Shown piece by piece: positions 51,701-62,800 of a stretch of DNA of 64,000 bases. Numbering within the stretch: the stretch's first letter is position 1; each line of letters starts with the position of its first letter. The translations under genes were made by a program, and so were the position numbers. The notes beneath the pieces were generated by a model. It was not told the origin of the DNA. It saw only the letters and a program-made list of their open reading frames with translations, and ran no database searches. This DNA comes from Galbula dea. Its lineage: Eukaryota > Chordata > Aves > Piciformes > Galbulidae. Where the stretch lies: NCBI GenBank assembly GCA_013399015.1, contig VWZX01010707.1, forward strand, positions 746,396 through 810,395, read 5' to 3'.

Positions 51701-52555
51701 AGCATGTTCCCCAACTCCATCAGAGAGTAATTTCATTTCACCACAAAACAATCTTTCTGCCCACTGCAGAGCAGCTCTGGAGCAGCCCCCGAGAGGTGCA
51801 GGACTCTGCATCCCATTAGAGCTGCCTGGAGGAAGCCGTACAGAGATTTTATTAAATCAAGCTCAAAGTCAATGCTTAAAGAAGGGCTTTTTTGAACTAG
51901 GAGCTGAACCTCATGTTTGGTGACCTGCCAAGCTCAGGGTAGTGTGAGGAGGAAAAGGAGATGTATTTTTGGACTGCATGTCTGCGAACAGGCTGTTAGA
52001 TAAAATTAAAGAGGCTGTTTATAAAGAATCCTCTGGTGGTGAAGCAGATGTGGAGGCCCATGTTTAACAAGATATATTTCTGGTGTTCACATGAACAATC
52101 ATTTTCATTCAGGACTTTTCTCAGGCTGTAATAATTTGTTGGCTTGGGGTTTTTTAATTGAATTGTCTTATTATTTTAACTGAAACTGGCATGATGCCCT
52201 CATCACTTGTGATAAACTTGTTTGTTTACTTATGTTGTGGTAACCAGAGAGCTGGACTCGGGCTCTGCTTCCTTGGATGCTAGTTTTTTCCTACCAGAGC
52301 ACTTGGGGCCATGTCCTGATTTTGTTAAACCACAACAGACCATCTGACACAGGTAACGAAGCAGAAAAACAACATTTCATTATTTTCTTGCCATGTTACT
52401 TGTGGATGATGAACACTTTGGCTCCTGCAGGCTACTGAGCACTTACCCATAAGACCTTCTCTTACTCAGACTCCATGACATTATGAGCCTCAGCCCTGCT
52501 CACACCTGGCCTGACACACGGGCAAAATAACTTTACAGGAGGTGATGGAGTTACT

Positions 52556-52720
52556 TCATAGAATGCTTTGGGTTGGAAGGGACCTTTAAAAGTCATGTAC
52601 TCCAACCCCCTGCAATGAACAGGGACATCTTCAAATAAATCAGGCTGCTCAGAGCCCTGTTCAACCAGACCTCGACTGTTTCCAGGGATGGGGAATCTAC
52701 CACCTCTCTGGGCAAATCTC
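52556..52720 (-). mobile_element. CR1 LINE 3' fragment
   Basis: The plus strand begins TCATAGAATGCTTTGGGTTG at 52556 and continues through GGAAGGGACC, the CCAACCCCCTGC block and a CCACCTCTCTGGGCAA block ending near 52715. It is a short copy of about 165 bp. Confidence 0.93.
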
Positions 52721-55700
52721 AGATTCTGATCCAGAATTAGAGCTGTTTTCTTCTGAACTGATGTTATTCTTTACTAAGCTATGTTTAGCATCCAAGAAAA
52801 TACTTTGGTTTATGCTTAATGTTATATAAATACATAGCATGTGTTTAATAGACACTCCTGCAGCTTTAAATATGTTTTAAAAACTTGCTGCTTTCCTGAG
52901 TGTTGTAGGCAGCAAAAGCATCACTGTGCTTTCACAGGAAAAATCAAGAGCACAAGCACATGTTTTTAAGGGAATACACATGAATATTAATTATACATGA
53001 TTTGGTTTTGTGCTGTCTTGTTGCTCCTCCTTGGATCCTGCACCAAGTCTTAGACTTCCAATGGGTGAGATAATAGCAAGAAGACAATTACTTTAAAGAA
53101 GTGCAACACAATGGCCACAATATATCTCTACAGCTGGGCATCACATATGGAAGACATAATATTAGATGGTAAATTTTTGCTTTGACATTATAGTAGAAGG
53201 GAAAAGGTGTCAGCCTTGGCCTAGAGCTTCACGAGTGCCACAGGCAAAACATCCTTCTTCAGGCTCTTTTAAACCTTCTCCTCCTCTTCCAAAAGGAGAA
53301 ACTCACAATCTGGACTCAATTGAACCTTAAAGCTGTAAAATTCCAGGTTCCAATAAATCTTCATTTTATAGAAACACATCCAACATATATCAAAACAGAG
53401 ACTATAAAAGAAATTAAACGTGTGGGTCACAGACTCTGCTGGATGCTCCTGAACAGTATTGCAAAATGGGTGGAATAATGAGGTGAAGTTTTGGTACCTC
53501 CTTGTAGCTGCCCGGGATGTCCACCCAGAACAGGAGCAAATGCATGGGGAAGGGGATGGTGGCTTTGCTCCCACATGTCCTCTGTCCTTTCCCAGTGTGG
53601 GCAGGCTGGGCTCCAGCCAGCAGCCCCATAGGCCCCACATCTGCACTTGGCCATGGGCTTCAGGTGCTAGGCTGATGGGATGAACCAGCTGCAGGATGCG
53701 GCCCGCAGGCATCCTACGCTTCTTCCCTTCAGGAGGGGTCTAGCAACGCGGGGACTCGACTCCTCCAGCCCCAGCAAATGCTGAGACCCTGGTGAGCAAA
53801 GTGGTGTAAATCAAAGGGAGAGAAAAGTAAAGGGATGTCTGGGGGGAGGATTTGCCTGTTCCCATAAAGTTGAAATGTGAAGCAGAAACGAAAGCAGCTG
53901 GGGCCATGCTGCAGAGGAATGGGTTTTAACAAGCTCTGTTTCAGGGCTTTAAAAGAATTCTGCCCATGATGTAATCTTGACATTTCCTGACTCACTGGCA
54001 ACTTCCTTGGATCAAACACCTGGAATGCCAGGGAGCCGTCACTGCTGCGCGCAGCTTGTAGTATTCATGCTGTCCCAGCGGGAGCGGGAGGGGAGAGGGT
54101 ACAAGCCATGGCTCAGAGCGGTGCTCTGGGACCTGCAGTCCCTGTGTTTATATCTCAGCGCTACACATGATTAATCCTCCATTTCAGTCATTGTCTTTTT
54201 ACTTCTCTGCTACTGGGAGCAGTAAATAAGACGGAAGTTGTAACAAGAGCCTCCCTTTTATTCAGAGACCTTCTGTTTCCTGCAGGGTGGCAGGTTTGAA
54301 AAAAAAAAATCACAGCTCCATTGTGTTCCAAAGTCCTGTTAAGTGATTCCGATGGAAAGAAAAAACCCACGTCAGTAGGAACAGGACTCAAAGAAGAGCG
54401 TCAAGGTCAGTGGACCAGGGACCCTGATCCTTGGCACTAGCACACCGAGGACACTGCACCCTGTTGGCAGTGACTTCAAGCTTTTTCCTCTCGTTTTGTG
54501 GGTCTGTGGAAGGTGGGAGCTGCCTGCAGTATTAGGGGTGCTTTGGTGGGTGTCCCCAAGCACTCCTGGCACCACAAGGAACGGCATCAATTGCCTGGGG
54601 GTGCACCCCTCCTGTCCAACCTGTGGAGCACAGATCTGACCCCTAGCAGCTGGCGGGGAAGCAGACTCTCTCCTACACCCTGGAGAAGGACTAACAGTGG
54701 TGGAAACCAGGCAGGGCAGGAGGAAAGATGAGGCAGGGGCATGACCAGATGACCTCTGGGCGGAGGTAGGAAGGTGCTCTGGAGCCTGTCAGCCTTTCAA
54801 GGCTGTCCTTCCTCCTGGCAGTTTTCAGGCCCAACACCTCCCCAGTACCAGAAGCAAACCAGCAGCAGAGGGGGCTGCTGGGGCCTCCCCAGTACCGCCG
54901 TGCTACTGCAAGCCTGCACTATCTGTAGTGCTGCTGGCTGGCATTAGTTTAGGGGACAGGCATTTCCCCCTGAGCTGAGCTAAGAAAGAGTGTGGTGAAC
55001 CCCAGCACTTTGGCAAGGAAGACTTTTTCCCATAAAGGTATTTGTGTTGCTTTCTTACATTGGGTTTGGGAAGGAGCAGGAGGTGTCAAGGATGCTGCAC
55101 TCCAGCTAGGATGTCCAAAGGTTATTTTTATTCTCAGTAACAAATGCACTCACTGAACATTGCAGCACATGTCCTCAGCTTTCCTCCATAATCCAAATTT
55201 TCTGAATAGTGTCTTGCAAAGAGCACTTAAATGGTGACCTCTTACTGCTGTACGGTGTGCAGGGAGCTGGGTCCTCTCCAGGCATTCAGGCTGAAGCATT
55301 TGATCTTTCCTGGTTTCATTTAAGAACTTTTGGGAGGTCACAGAAATTTGATTTGAGCTTTTGCTGTTTTAATAGCTGAAAGGCCGCTGGAAGCATTAGG
55401 ATGAACTTCCTATATGCCAAATGCCCACCATTCAAGCCAAACACATTTTAACAATAAAAGCAAGATTTAAAGAGGTGTAGCTAGAAACTCCCACACTTGC
55501 CTGTTTCACTCGCTCCTCTTTCCGCTGTCTGGCCCACTGCTTAGCTTGATCTTAAGCACTTCTGCTGCTGGGGAGGCTTGAGCTTCTGAGGTAGCAAATA
55601 GGTAGACTAAGATAATTTATAGCTCAAGTCTTTTATTCCAACACAAACTGGCAAAAGAGATGGCTTGTCTCTCTTGCGGGTCACCTCCAATAGCAATTGC

Positions 55701-57874
55701 TTCAGCAAGACGGATTTCAGAATGAGGTGCTCTCAAAGCAGAAGCCATGCTGTATTTTTCAACAGCACAAAGCAGCCTAAGAGCAATCTGACCTTCACTC
55801 TTAATAAATTCACTGGGGGAAAACACTCCATCTTTGGTTTTCTGCTTGAAATACTGTCAAAAGAAAAGCCAGGGCACAACAGACAAAACAAAAATATAAG
55901 ACAACTTCTGCAAAACTACAAAACTTGGAGATTTATTTTCCTATTTTTTTTTTACTGAAACATTGGAAGAAAGTCTGACAGCTTGTCTACAAGTACATTA
56001 TTTTGGAATAAAGGCTGGTGTTAATTTAAAGTGAACTTCTTGTAGACTAAATTAATACCATCTTGAAGAGTTTGCCAGATGGAGAGTACAATCCAGTAGC
56101 AAAGCCTGGGGAAAAGTTTATCGAGAAACACTCACATTTAGGCACTGTCTTGGACTACCTCATTTGTGAAACGTCCCTTAAAGTATTTCAGGGGCTAAAA
56201 GAATGTCTGTTGCAGCCTGAAAAAGGAAAATATCACACACCTATTTTCTTCTAACGCAGCCAAAAAAGATGTGATCTGTAGTCTGTATACCACATGACAG
56301 TAAGCTGAAGACTATAAAGAAGGAATGCTGTTTGAAAATGCTTGGCATTTTACTGTTAGACTGGTAGGTCTGTATCCTGTAGCTGGTCAGAAACTACTGA
56401 CAGAGCCTGGAAATACTGAAAACTAATCATTTCTTGTATTAAATACTATCTTTGTGTTTTGCTATGTTACAGACTTGTTATTGAATAACATATTACAACC
56501 CAACACAGTACATTGGCTTTATTTCTTTAATCTTCTGTCAGGCATAGCTGGGAACAGGAATGTTTATTCTAACTAGCAGATTTAACCCTTAGACTAGCAA
56601 GAATTAGGACAGCTTTTTTCAAGCACATCACCCTTCTAGAGAATCTAACACTGCGGCTGCCGTCTGCCCAGCTCCAACTCTGGTGGAGTTACTCCAACCT
56701 GTTTACCTGCTTTCTAGTGAACCTAAACCCAGCTGATCAGCTTTTTCTACTTGACGATGGGCTGCTTACACCAACAAAAGGAGCTGTAAAGGGGATCTGT
56801 GTCAGCAGCACCAGCACTGATGCCAGTGCTGACCAGTTCCCTTGTATGGAACCACTGCCTAAACGGTTGCAATTTCACCCCTCATTGTCCCTCAGCAAGC
56901 ACCAACTTAAAAGACCACAGGGAGGGAGATACAAGCAAAAGCGTCAGCAATAACTGACCTCAGGTCAAGCAATCCAGTAGTAGTTAAGCCTGACCTATCA
57001 ATGCTGAAAATCAGACAAGTTTCAACCAAGAGGATTACTTAACTGCTGGAGCTTCCACAGGACCACAGCTGGGTAACTGGGCAGTCCTTTCCAGCAACAA
57101 ATCTCAGCAGCTCTTTCTTTGTCTTAATAGAATTAATTTACCTATGCTATTCCCCCTCCCAAAATAGAGGTTTCAGTGCTTCAAAAATTTTTCTAGAAGA
57201 CACAAGTGAAGACTTCAGTCTGACCTAAGTGTGCAAGCCCAGATGGCTTACAGGCATCTTACCAAGAGCTCACAAGAAAACCACTGCCCTCGGGAGAGCT
57301 CTGGGGGCTTTGCTACACCTTCCAACCACCAGCAGCCTCTGCAGCATAATACCTGGGGTTCTTTTCCTCAGAAAGTAGCATTTATAACTATTGTATTACC
57401 TACCCTCTTCAGTCTCGAGCATGCTCTGTTTATGTGCTAACCCCAAAGGTGAAGGCAAACACCACACCTGGCCGCTAGGTACGCACTTGCTACTCATGTT
57501 TTAAGATCAGCTGAATCCTCTAGGTTACTTCTGTCAACATCAAGCACCAAGAATAAAGGCACAAGATTACAGGGATTTCATTAAGTATGTTTGTTCCAAG
57601 AACAAGAAACACATCTACTTTCCTCTGATGACCTGGGGAAACCAGAAAACTCTTCAGCACAGAAAATTAATTTGTAATCAGTTACAAGCATTTGAATGGG
57701 CAATATCCGGTGTGAGATGAAAAAAAGTCAAAATCTCTCTGTCCTAAGCTTCCTGTATTGAGATCTCGTGAACATCATTCTTCTGTTTGAAACAGAAAGC
57801 AGGCATGTACATATCTGAAAACAGCAACACACACACACAAACCCCCTAGGGGTATTGAGTCATTTAACTAAGTA
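52721..57874. other. Intergenic sequence downstream of HMGB1
   Basis: No gene recognised between the last CR1 fragment and the HMGB1 polyadenylation site. A slightly GC-richer patch at 53.98-54.15 kb has a few CpG, but it is not a CpG island. Confidence 0.6.
57827..57839 (+). repeat. (AC)n microsatellite
   Basis: About six AC units lie just beyond the HMGB1 polyadenylation signal. In transcript sense this is a GU repeat that may act as the downstream element for cleavage. Confidence 0.85.
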
Positions 57875-57897
57875 TTTAAAACCTCTGCAATTATTAG

Positions 57898-57903
57898 TTT
57901 ATT
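57898..57903 (-). terminator. HMGB1: HMGB1 distal polyadenylation signal AATAAA
   Basis: The plus strand reads TTTATT, which is AATAAA in the mRNA sense. About 60 nt downstream in the transcript direction an (AC)n run at 57827-57839 gives a GU-repeat, the kind of downstream element CstF binds. The hexamer sits at the end of the block resembling the human HMGB1 3'UTR. Cleavage is expected near 57875-57890. Confidence 0.75.
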
Positions 57904-58041
57904 AGTATCATCCAGGATTCAGATGTTCAGTATTTCTCCTGAAGTTATACATAAATGCAAATTGAAATAAGAATCTGAAAGTCAAACTTGTATAACAAAA
58001 CAATACTCCATCACAAAAGCGTGTAAAATTACAAGAATGCC

Positions 58042-58059
58042 TTTTTTTTTTTTTTTTTT
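58042..58059 (+). repeat. T18 homopolymer (A18 in HMGB1 mRNA)
   Basis: Eighteen consecutive T on the plus strand lie inside the HMGB1 3'UTR. In the mRNA this is an internal A18. Confidence 0.9.
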
Positions 58060-59031
58060 GTAAAACACTGGCACTTAAGAGAACCATAATTTTGTAACCA
58101 CAAAATTGCCAAATTGTCCCCCAAACTGGTAAGCAGGTATATGTGAAAATAGTTACAGTTGCCAGCACTTAAAAGTTTTACTAAATATGCAAAAAACCCT
58201 TAGCTTTGGTTTTGGAAGAGAACTATATTTGACCAAATTAGACATTGTTGGTATACCATAAACATTTAACTTTTTAATGCAAAATTTAATAAAATGTACT
58301 TTTCCATACAGCTATATTTAACTTAAAAATGGGCAAACATCAGAGTGCGGTATAAAACCTAACAGGAAAAATACATCTTATCTCATTTTCAATTTGAGAC
58401 AATATACAACTTTGTTTAAAGGGCTAAAACTAGAATTTCAAGAATACAAATATGAATTTACATAGATTTAACAAATAATAATGGTACCATTTATAGAAAT
58501 CTTAGAAAGAAAAAATCATTTCTCATGGGCCATTTGCTACCAGGAGAGTTTCATGGTACAAAGCCCCTGGCCATCACCAGACCTGTCACCAAAAAATAAT
58601 ATGGTAATTCCATGCTTTTAACTTTACACATTTTAGGTACGCTCATCGCTCCAAGTGTTCAGAGATTTACAAACACAACTTCCATTACATGGTAATGGAG
58701 CCACACCTGTAAATTTCTCCACACCGGATGGGCATATACTCTTCCTATGGGTCCTTCTAGGACAAAATTTAACATTCCCTCCCTCCCCAGCCCCCCACCC
58801 CAAAGTATTTAACTCCTGTAAAATTGAACTCTATACTTCTCAACTCTCCAAGACTGGTAAACTCATGCAACTCAACAGAATATTACATTTCACAAAAGTC
58901 TGAACAAAGAGCAGTTTAAGATTGGATTTGTTGTTTTGTTTCCAGTTACGGAAGAATACTCTTTCATCAAACGCCTCTATTTCTTTTCTTACCCTATCAT
59001 GATTATGCAGGGTATGCAGATCAAAGCTTTG

Positions 59032-59037
59032 TTTATC
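59032..59037 (-). promoter_or_regulatory. Possible weak proximal poly(A) hexamer GATAAA in the HMGB1 3'UTR
   Basis: The minus strand reads GATAAA, followed by CAAAGCTTT and a CTGCATACC block. In my memory of human HMGB1 the aligned position is AATAAA and serves a shorter mRNA. GATAAA is a known but weak hexamer variant. The alignment is from memory, so the call is tentative. Confidence 0.4.
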
Positions 59038-59120
59038 AGCTGGTTATATGAAAGATGGAAACTGTAATATTCCCGTGATCCCATACGGGCATTCAATAGA
59101 GCAAATGATGAGTTCCCCTC

Positions 59121-59184
59121 AAAAAAAAAAAAAAAAAAAGAAAAAAAAAGAAAAAAGAAAAAAAAAGAAGAGAGAAAAGAAAAG
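59121..59184 (+). repeat. A-rich low-complexity tract
   Basis: An A19 run is followed by A-rich sequence with scattered G. In the HMGB1 transcript it is a U-rich stretch of about 60 nt within the 3'UTR. Confidence 0.9.
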
Positions 59185-59697
59185 GTGTGATTTTTGAATT
59201 TCAAGGGCACCTATTAAAAGGACAACAATACTACTAAAAAAATTGTATTTACTTAGAAGCATTCAGAATGTCAACAAAACAGCTGCAACTTTTTTTTTTT
59301 CCTTTTTTGCAATTACAGAGTGGTATTCAGTTAACAGAACAACAATTATTTTTATGATGCATTGGAGACAAATGAAGATGCAAAAGGAACTACATCCCCA
59401 TGTATAACTAATTTGTGCTGTGCACCAACAAGAACCTGCTTTAAAACTCCCATGCCAATTTACAACCCCCACACTGTACCAGGCAAGGTTAGTGGCCATT
59501 GAAATACCACTAAGGACAGGGCTATCTAAAGACACATTCGGTAGTGTGTTAACTATACAAAAAAAGAGACACTGTACAGTTTAAAAACAAATCTTACACA
59601 GCCTTACATTTCAATTTTTTTTTCTTTAAAAGGAGTGAGTTGTGTACAGGGGGGTTAAATGCTTTATAGACAAGAAAGAATTTGCTCTAAAAGAGAC

Positions 59698-59874
59698 TTA
59701 TTCATCATCATCATCATCTTCTTCCTCCTCCTCTTCCTCTTCTTCATCATCTTCATCCTCTTCATCTTCATCATCATCTTCCTCCTCCTCCTTCTTCTTC
59801 TTGCTCTTCTCAGCCTTGGCAACTACTTTTTTGCCTGCATCAACCTTCCCTTTGGCCCGGTATGCAGCAATATC
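59698..59874 (-). CDS. HMGB1: HMGB1 coding exon 4 (transcript exon 5): residues 158-215, acidic tail
   Basis: The exon opens after a CTCCAAG acceptor (AG at 59876-59875) with D158-I-A-A-Y. It encodes the end of box B helix 3, the basic linker with four consecutive Lys (182-185), then exactly 30 acidic residues and TAA at 59700-59698. The tail reads E4-D3 near its start and E9-D5-E at its end. Glu uses both GAG and GAA, while Asp is always GAT. The acidic tail folds back on the boxes and tunes DNA binding (family knowledge). Confidence 0.97.
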   Translation of the reverse strand, partial: DIAAYRAKGKVDAGKKVVAKAEKSKKKKEEEEDDDEDEEDEDDEEEEEEEEEDDDDDE

Positions 59875-62800
59875 CTTGGAGGAGAAAAGCAGGAAGAATC
59901 TCTCAAAGATTTAACCAGCCAAGAGCTCTGCGCAACTTCCAAAAGGTACTTGTAAAACCAGAGCCACCCAGGTATCTGTCCCTTCTCCACATCCACTGGG
60001 GTATGACCAGGAGCTGTAGCTTCAGTTACAAGGTGAACTGAGGCCCAATGCCAAAGATAGGGGAACCCTCTAACATAGAAATCATACTGGTGCGATGGAA
60101 CACGCTGTTTATGGCCGTTGAGGTATCTCCACTCTTAGGCTTCTGGGAACAGGCTGGAAAAACTGCAGCCCTGGATGGCATAGGCACAGCTGAGCCCACT
60201 ATCCCGGTAAGGAAATGAAGTAGGGAGATGTTTTACAGTCCCTTTCTAGCCCTACCTTCTACAATCCCTTAATGTAAGACACAGGAAATTCCTTGTTTCA
60301 GGCACAAAATCATAAACTAGCCTCCCGAATCTCGTTAGAAAGATATGGCCTCATCTTTGCAATATTACGGCTCAGCGAAGAGCAATTATATAGAATTCTG
60401 CTTAACCGAAGTTTACAAAATAAAAGATGTAAGAACTTGATTAAAGGGTAGACAGTGCCACCTTCTGCATGCAATAAATTTATTCTAGTGGTTTATAACA
60501 CACAAAATTCAGTTCCTGTTATAGGGAAATCAACACTGTGCCTGGAAGAACCAGCCAAAAAAATGGCTAGACTTCTCAACTTCGTGCCAAAATAATAAAA
60601 ACAATTACGTAACAGAATTGATTTACAGCACTCAAACATACCAGCTACAGAGAAACGTCAACACCTTTACACAGATGGTCCACAACTTCAAGTATTCCCC
60701 ACCCAGTAAACATTACAGCACTAATTTTATTGTTCCTGCAGACTCCCTTAAAGCTTAGCATGAAATTTTCAGCAAGACAGGATATGCACTGAGTCAAAGG
60801 CCAAGAGGCGAAATACCGAGAACACTACATCTTAAACCCACACTTGAAAGAATAAGAAATAAAGGGAACACTAGTGAATATTAAAACACCTGGGAACAAA
60901 GATTAACAATTCTACCATTTAAAAAGTCTCTTATGAGTTGCCTTGGCTATATGTACAATTACCACGCTGAAGAGCTTAAGCTGCACAGGAAGGACAACAG
61001 GGAAAGCTCCTGGAGCTGCAGTTACTCTCCAGCACGTAATTAAGACTCCGAGAGGCCACCTTGCTCACTACAAGGCTACAATTTTTAAGTGGTTTTGTTC
61101 GCCAGCAGAAGAAATACCCAGAGAAAGCTCATAGCACACAAGTGGATATACATAGTATACATTAGCTGTAGGTGGTTGCTGACCCACTGTAAATGCATCA
61201 TCAGGGGAGGCTAATGTGCATGCCCCTCCTCACTTACTCTCCTCATACTGGGATGGGAATCTGCCTTTGGCACAACACATTTCCAGAGCTCCAATCACAA
61301 TGACAGGATTTAGCTTCAATAATTGAAGAAATTGTATGACATGTGCTTCATATGTATTATTAACTATATTAATTACCAGAAAAGAGATGGACATGAAATA
61401 GGTACAGGCAAAACACATCTAAAACTAGCATCTCATTAGTGTTCTGACATTATCCTAGGAATAAATTAGCAAAAAGCATCTATGTGTATCTTAATGTTCA
61501 GGGACACTCATTAGCATCACCAAAATCAGGGAGAAACAATTTATTCTTTACTGGCACTACTTAATACTACCAACTTAACTAAAGATACTGCTGTGACCTA
61601 TTAACACCACAGACACCATGGTATCTATTAAACCATCACTGACGGTCTGGAATTATAGATGAATGCAAATAGTTCAAAACAAAGGACTGCAATTTAGTGT
61701 TACAGGAATAAACCGTATGCTCCCTTATGTGGTATTTTCCAACTAATATAATGACATTTGTCATTAGCATATTATAATATGCAACATCAGGTATCAGAGT
61801 ACATGAGAAGGAAAAAAAACATCTAAATTGTGGCTCCACCTCCCCAAACCATTTCCATATGTGACAACATTACCTTTTCATACTTCTCCTTCAGCTTAGC
61901 AGCCTTTTTTTCGTAAGGCTGTTTATCATCTGCAGCAGTGTTGTTCCACATCTCTCCCAGTTTCTTTGCAACATCCCCAATGGACAGACCAGGATGTTCT
62001 CCTTTAATTTTTGGACGAAACTCAGAGCAAAACAAGAAAAAAGCCGAACTACAGAGGGGAAAAAAAAAAGATATTATTTTAGTTTTAGGTTTTACTATAA
62101 TAGAAAGTTCTGTGGCTTTGTTACTCTTTCTTAAGTGTTTTGAAGAAGCACCTAAAGGGAGACAAATGTTAAATTACAACAAAAGGTATCAGACCTGAAT
62201 AAACTACTTCAAAAACTTAACACAGCCTTGTGTGTCTTAATGCTGCACATCTGGTCCCATTTTTGGCAGGACCCCCAGAAAGGCAAACTGTATATACCAC
62301 ATGCAGAGAAACTCTTAAAAAAGGAGAACAAGTGAATAATACCAGGACAGAAAATGTTACATCAAAACTGTTAAAAAGCAGAGAAGTTCCAATATTTGTT
62401 ATGAAAATTAGAATATTCAGATGACATCATAAACCCAAATATGGACATTCACTTGTACAGGATCTTCCCTGCTTCCTTCAGCATTAACTCCACTTAAAAC
62501 ACATGCAAAAACATATTGCTACAAAGTACTTCTGTCTAGGATCAAATGAACCTGAAGTCAGTAGTGTTCAGGTACTGGGAGAAGTTTTCATTCTTCAAGC
62601 TGTTTTTTGCACAAGATCATCCCTCTACTGTGTTCTGTGCAAAAGCCTCTTCATTTTAAACGAACAGCAAATGAAAACTTCAGCTCTAGCAAACAGGTAG
62701 GGAGAGGCACTCACTGCCTCTTAACAGAAGAGGACCAACCTGAAACCACAAACTTGTAATCTGTAACCAAACTCTCAACCTATCTTTGAGCCACTGATCA

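Larger units (their letters stand above)
44236..52555. other. Intergenic, no gene recognised
   Basis: The first 0.5 kb (to about 44777) is GC-rich and unusually open on both strands, without a recognisable domain. The rest holds tandem repeats near 48.7 kb and an A-run at 48.33 kb. No coding exon is supported. Confidence 0.55.
57875..59697 (-). other. HMGB1: HMGB1 3'UTR (about 1.8 kb)
   Basis: The sequence after the stop codon matches my memory of the vertebrate HMGB1 3'UTR in several blocks. Examples are the segment around 59263-59540 and the terminal block around 57880-57950 just before the AATAAA. It contains a U-rich tract on the sense strand (59121-59184 on the plus strand is A-rich) and an 18-nt A run in the mRNA (T18 at 58042-58059). 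Its reading frames are not coding. The end coordinate is inferred from the hexamer position and is approximate. Confidence 0.85.

Noticed and set aside
1..57874. Exons of KATNAL1, the expected neighbour in mammals
   Set aside because: None of the protein blocks I know from that gene appear in any frame, so it must lie further left or elsewhere.
59263..59535. Minus-strand frame of 90 codons after the HMGB1 stop
   Set aside because: It lies in the conserved HMGB1 3'UTR and has no domain. Its openness is incidental.
59642..59914. Plus-strand frame with a long run of serines
   Set aside because: It is the antisense of the HMGB1 acidic-tail repeat. The serines arise from reading GAN codons backwards.
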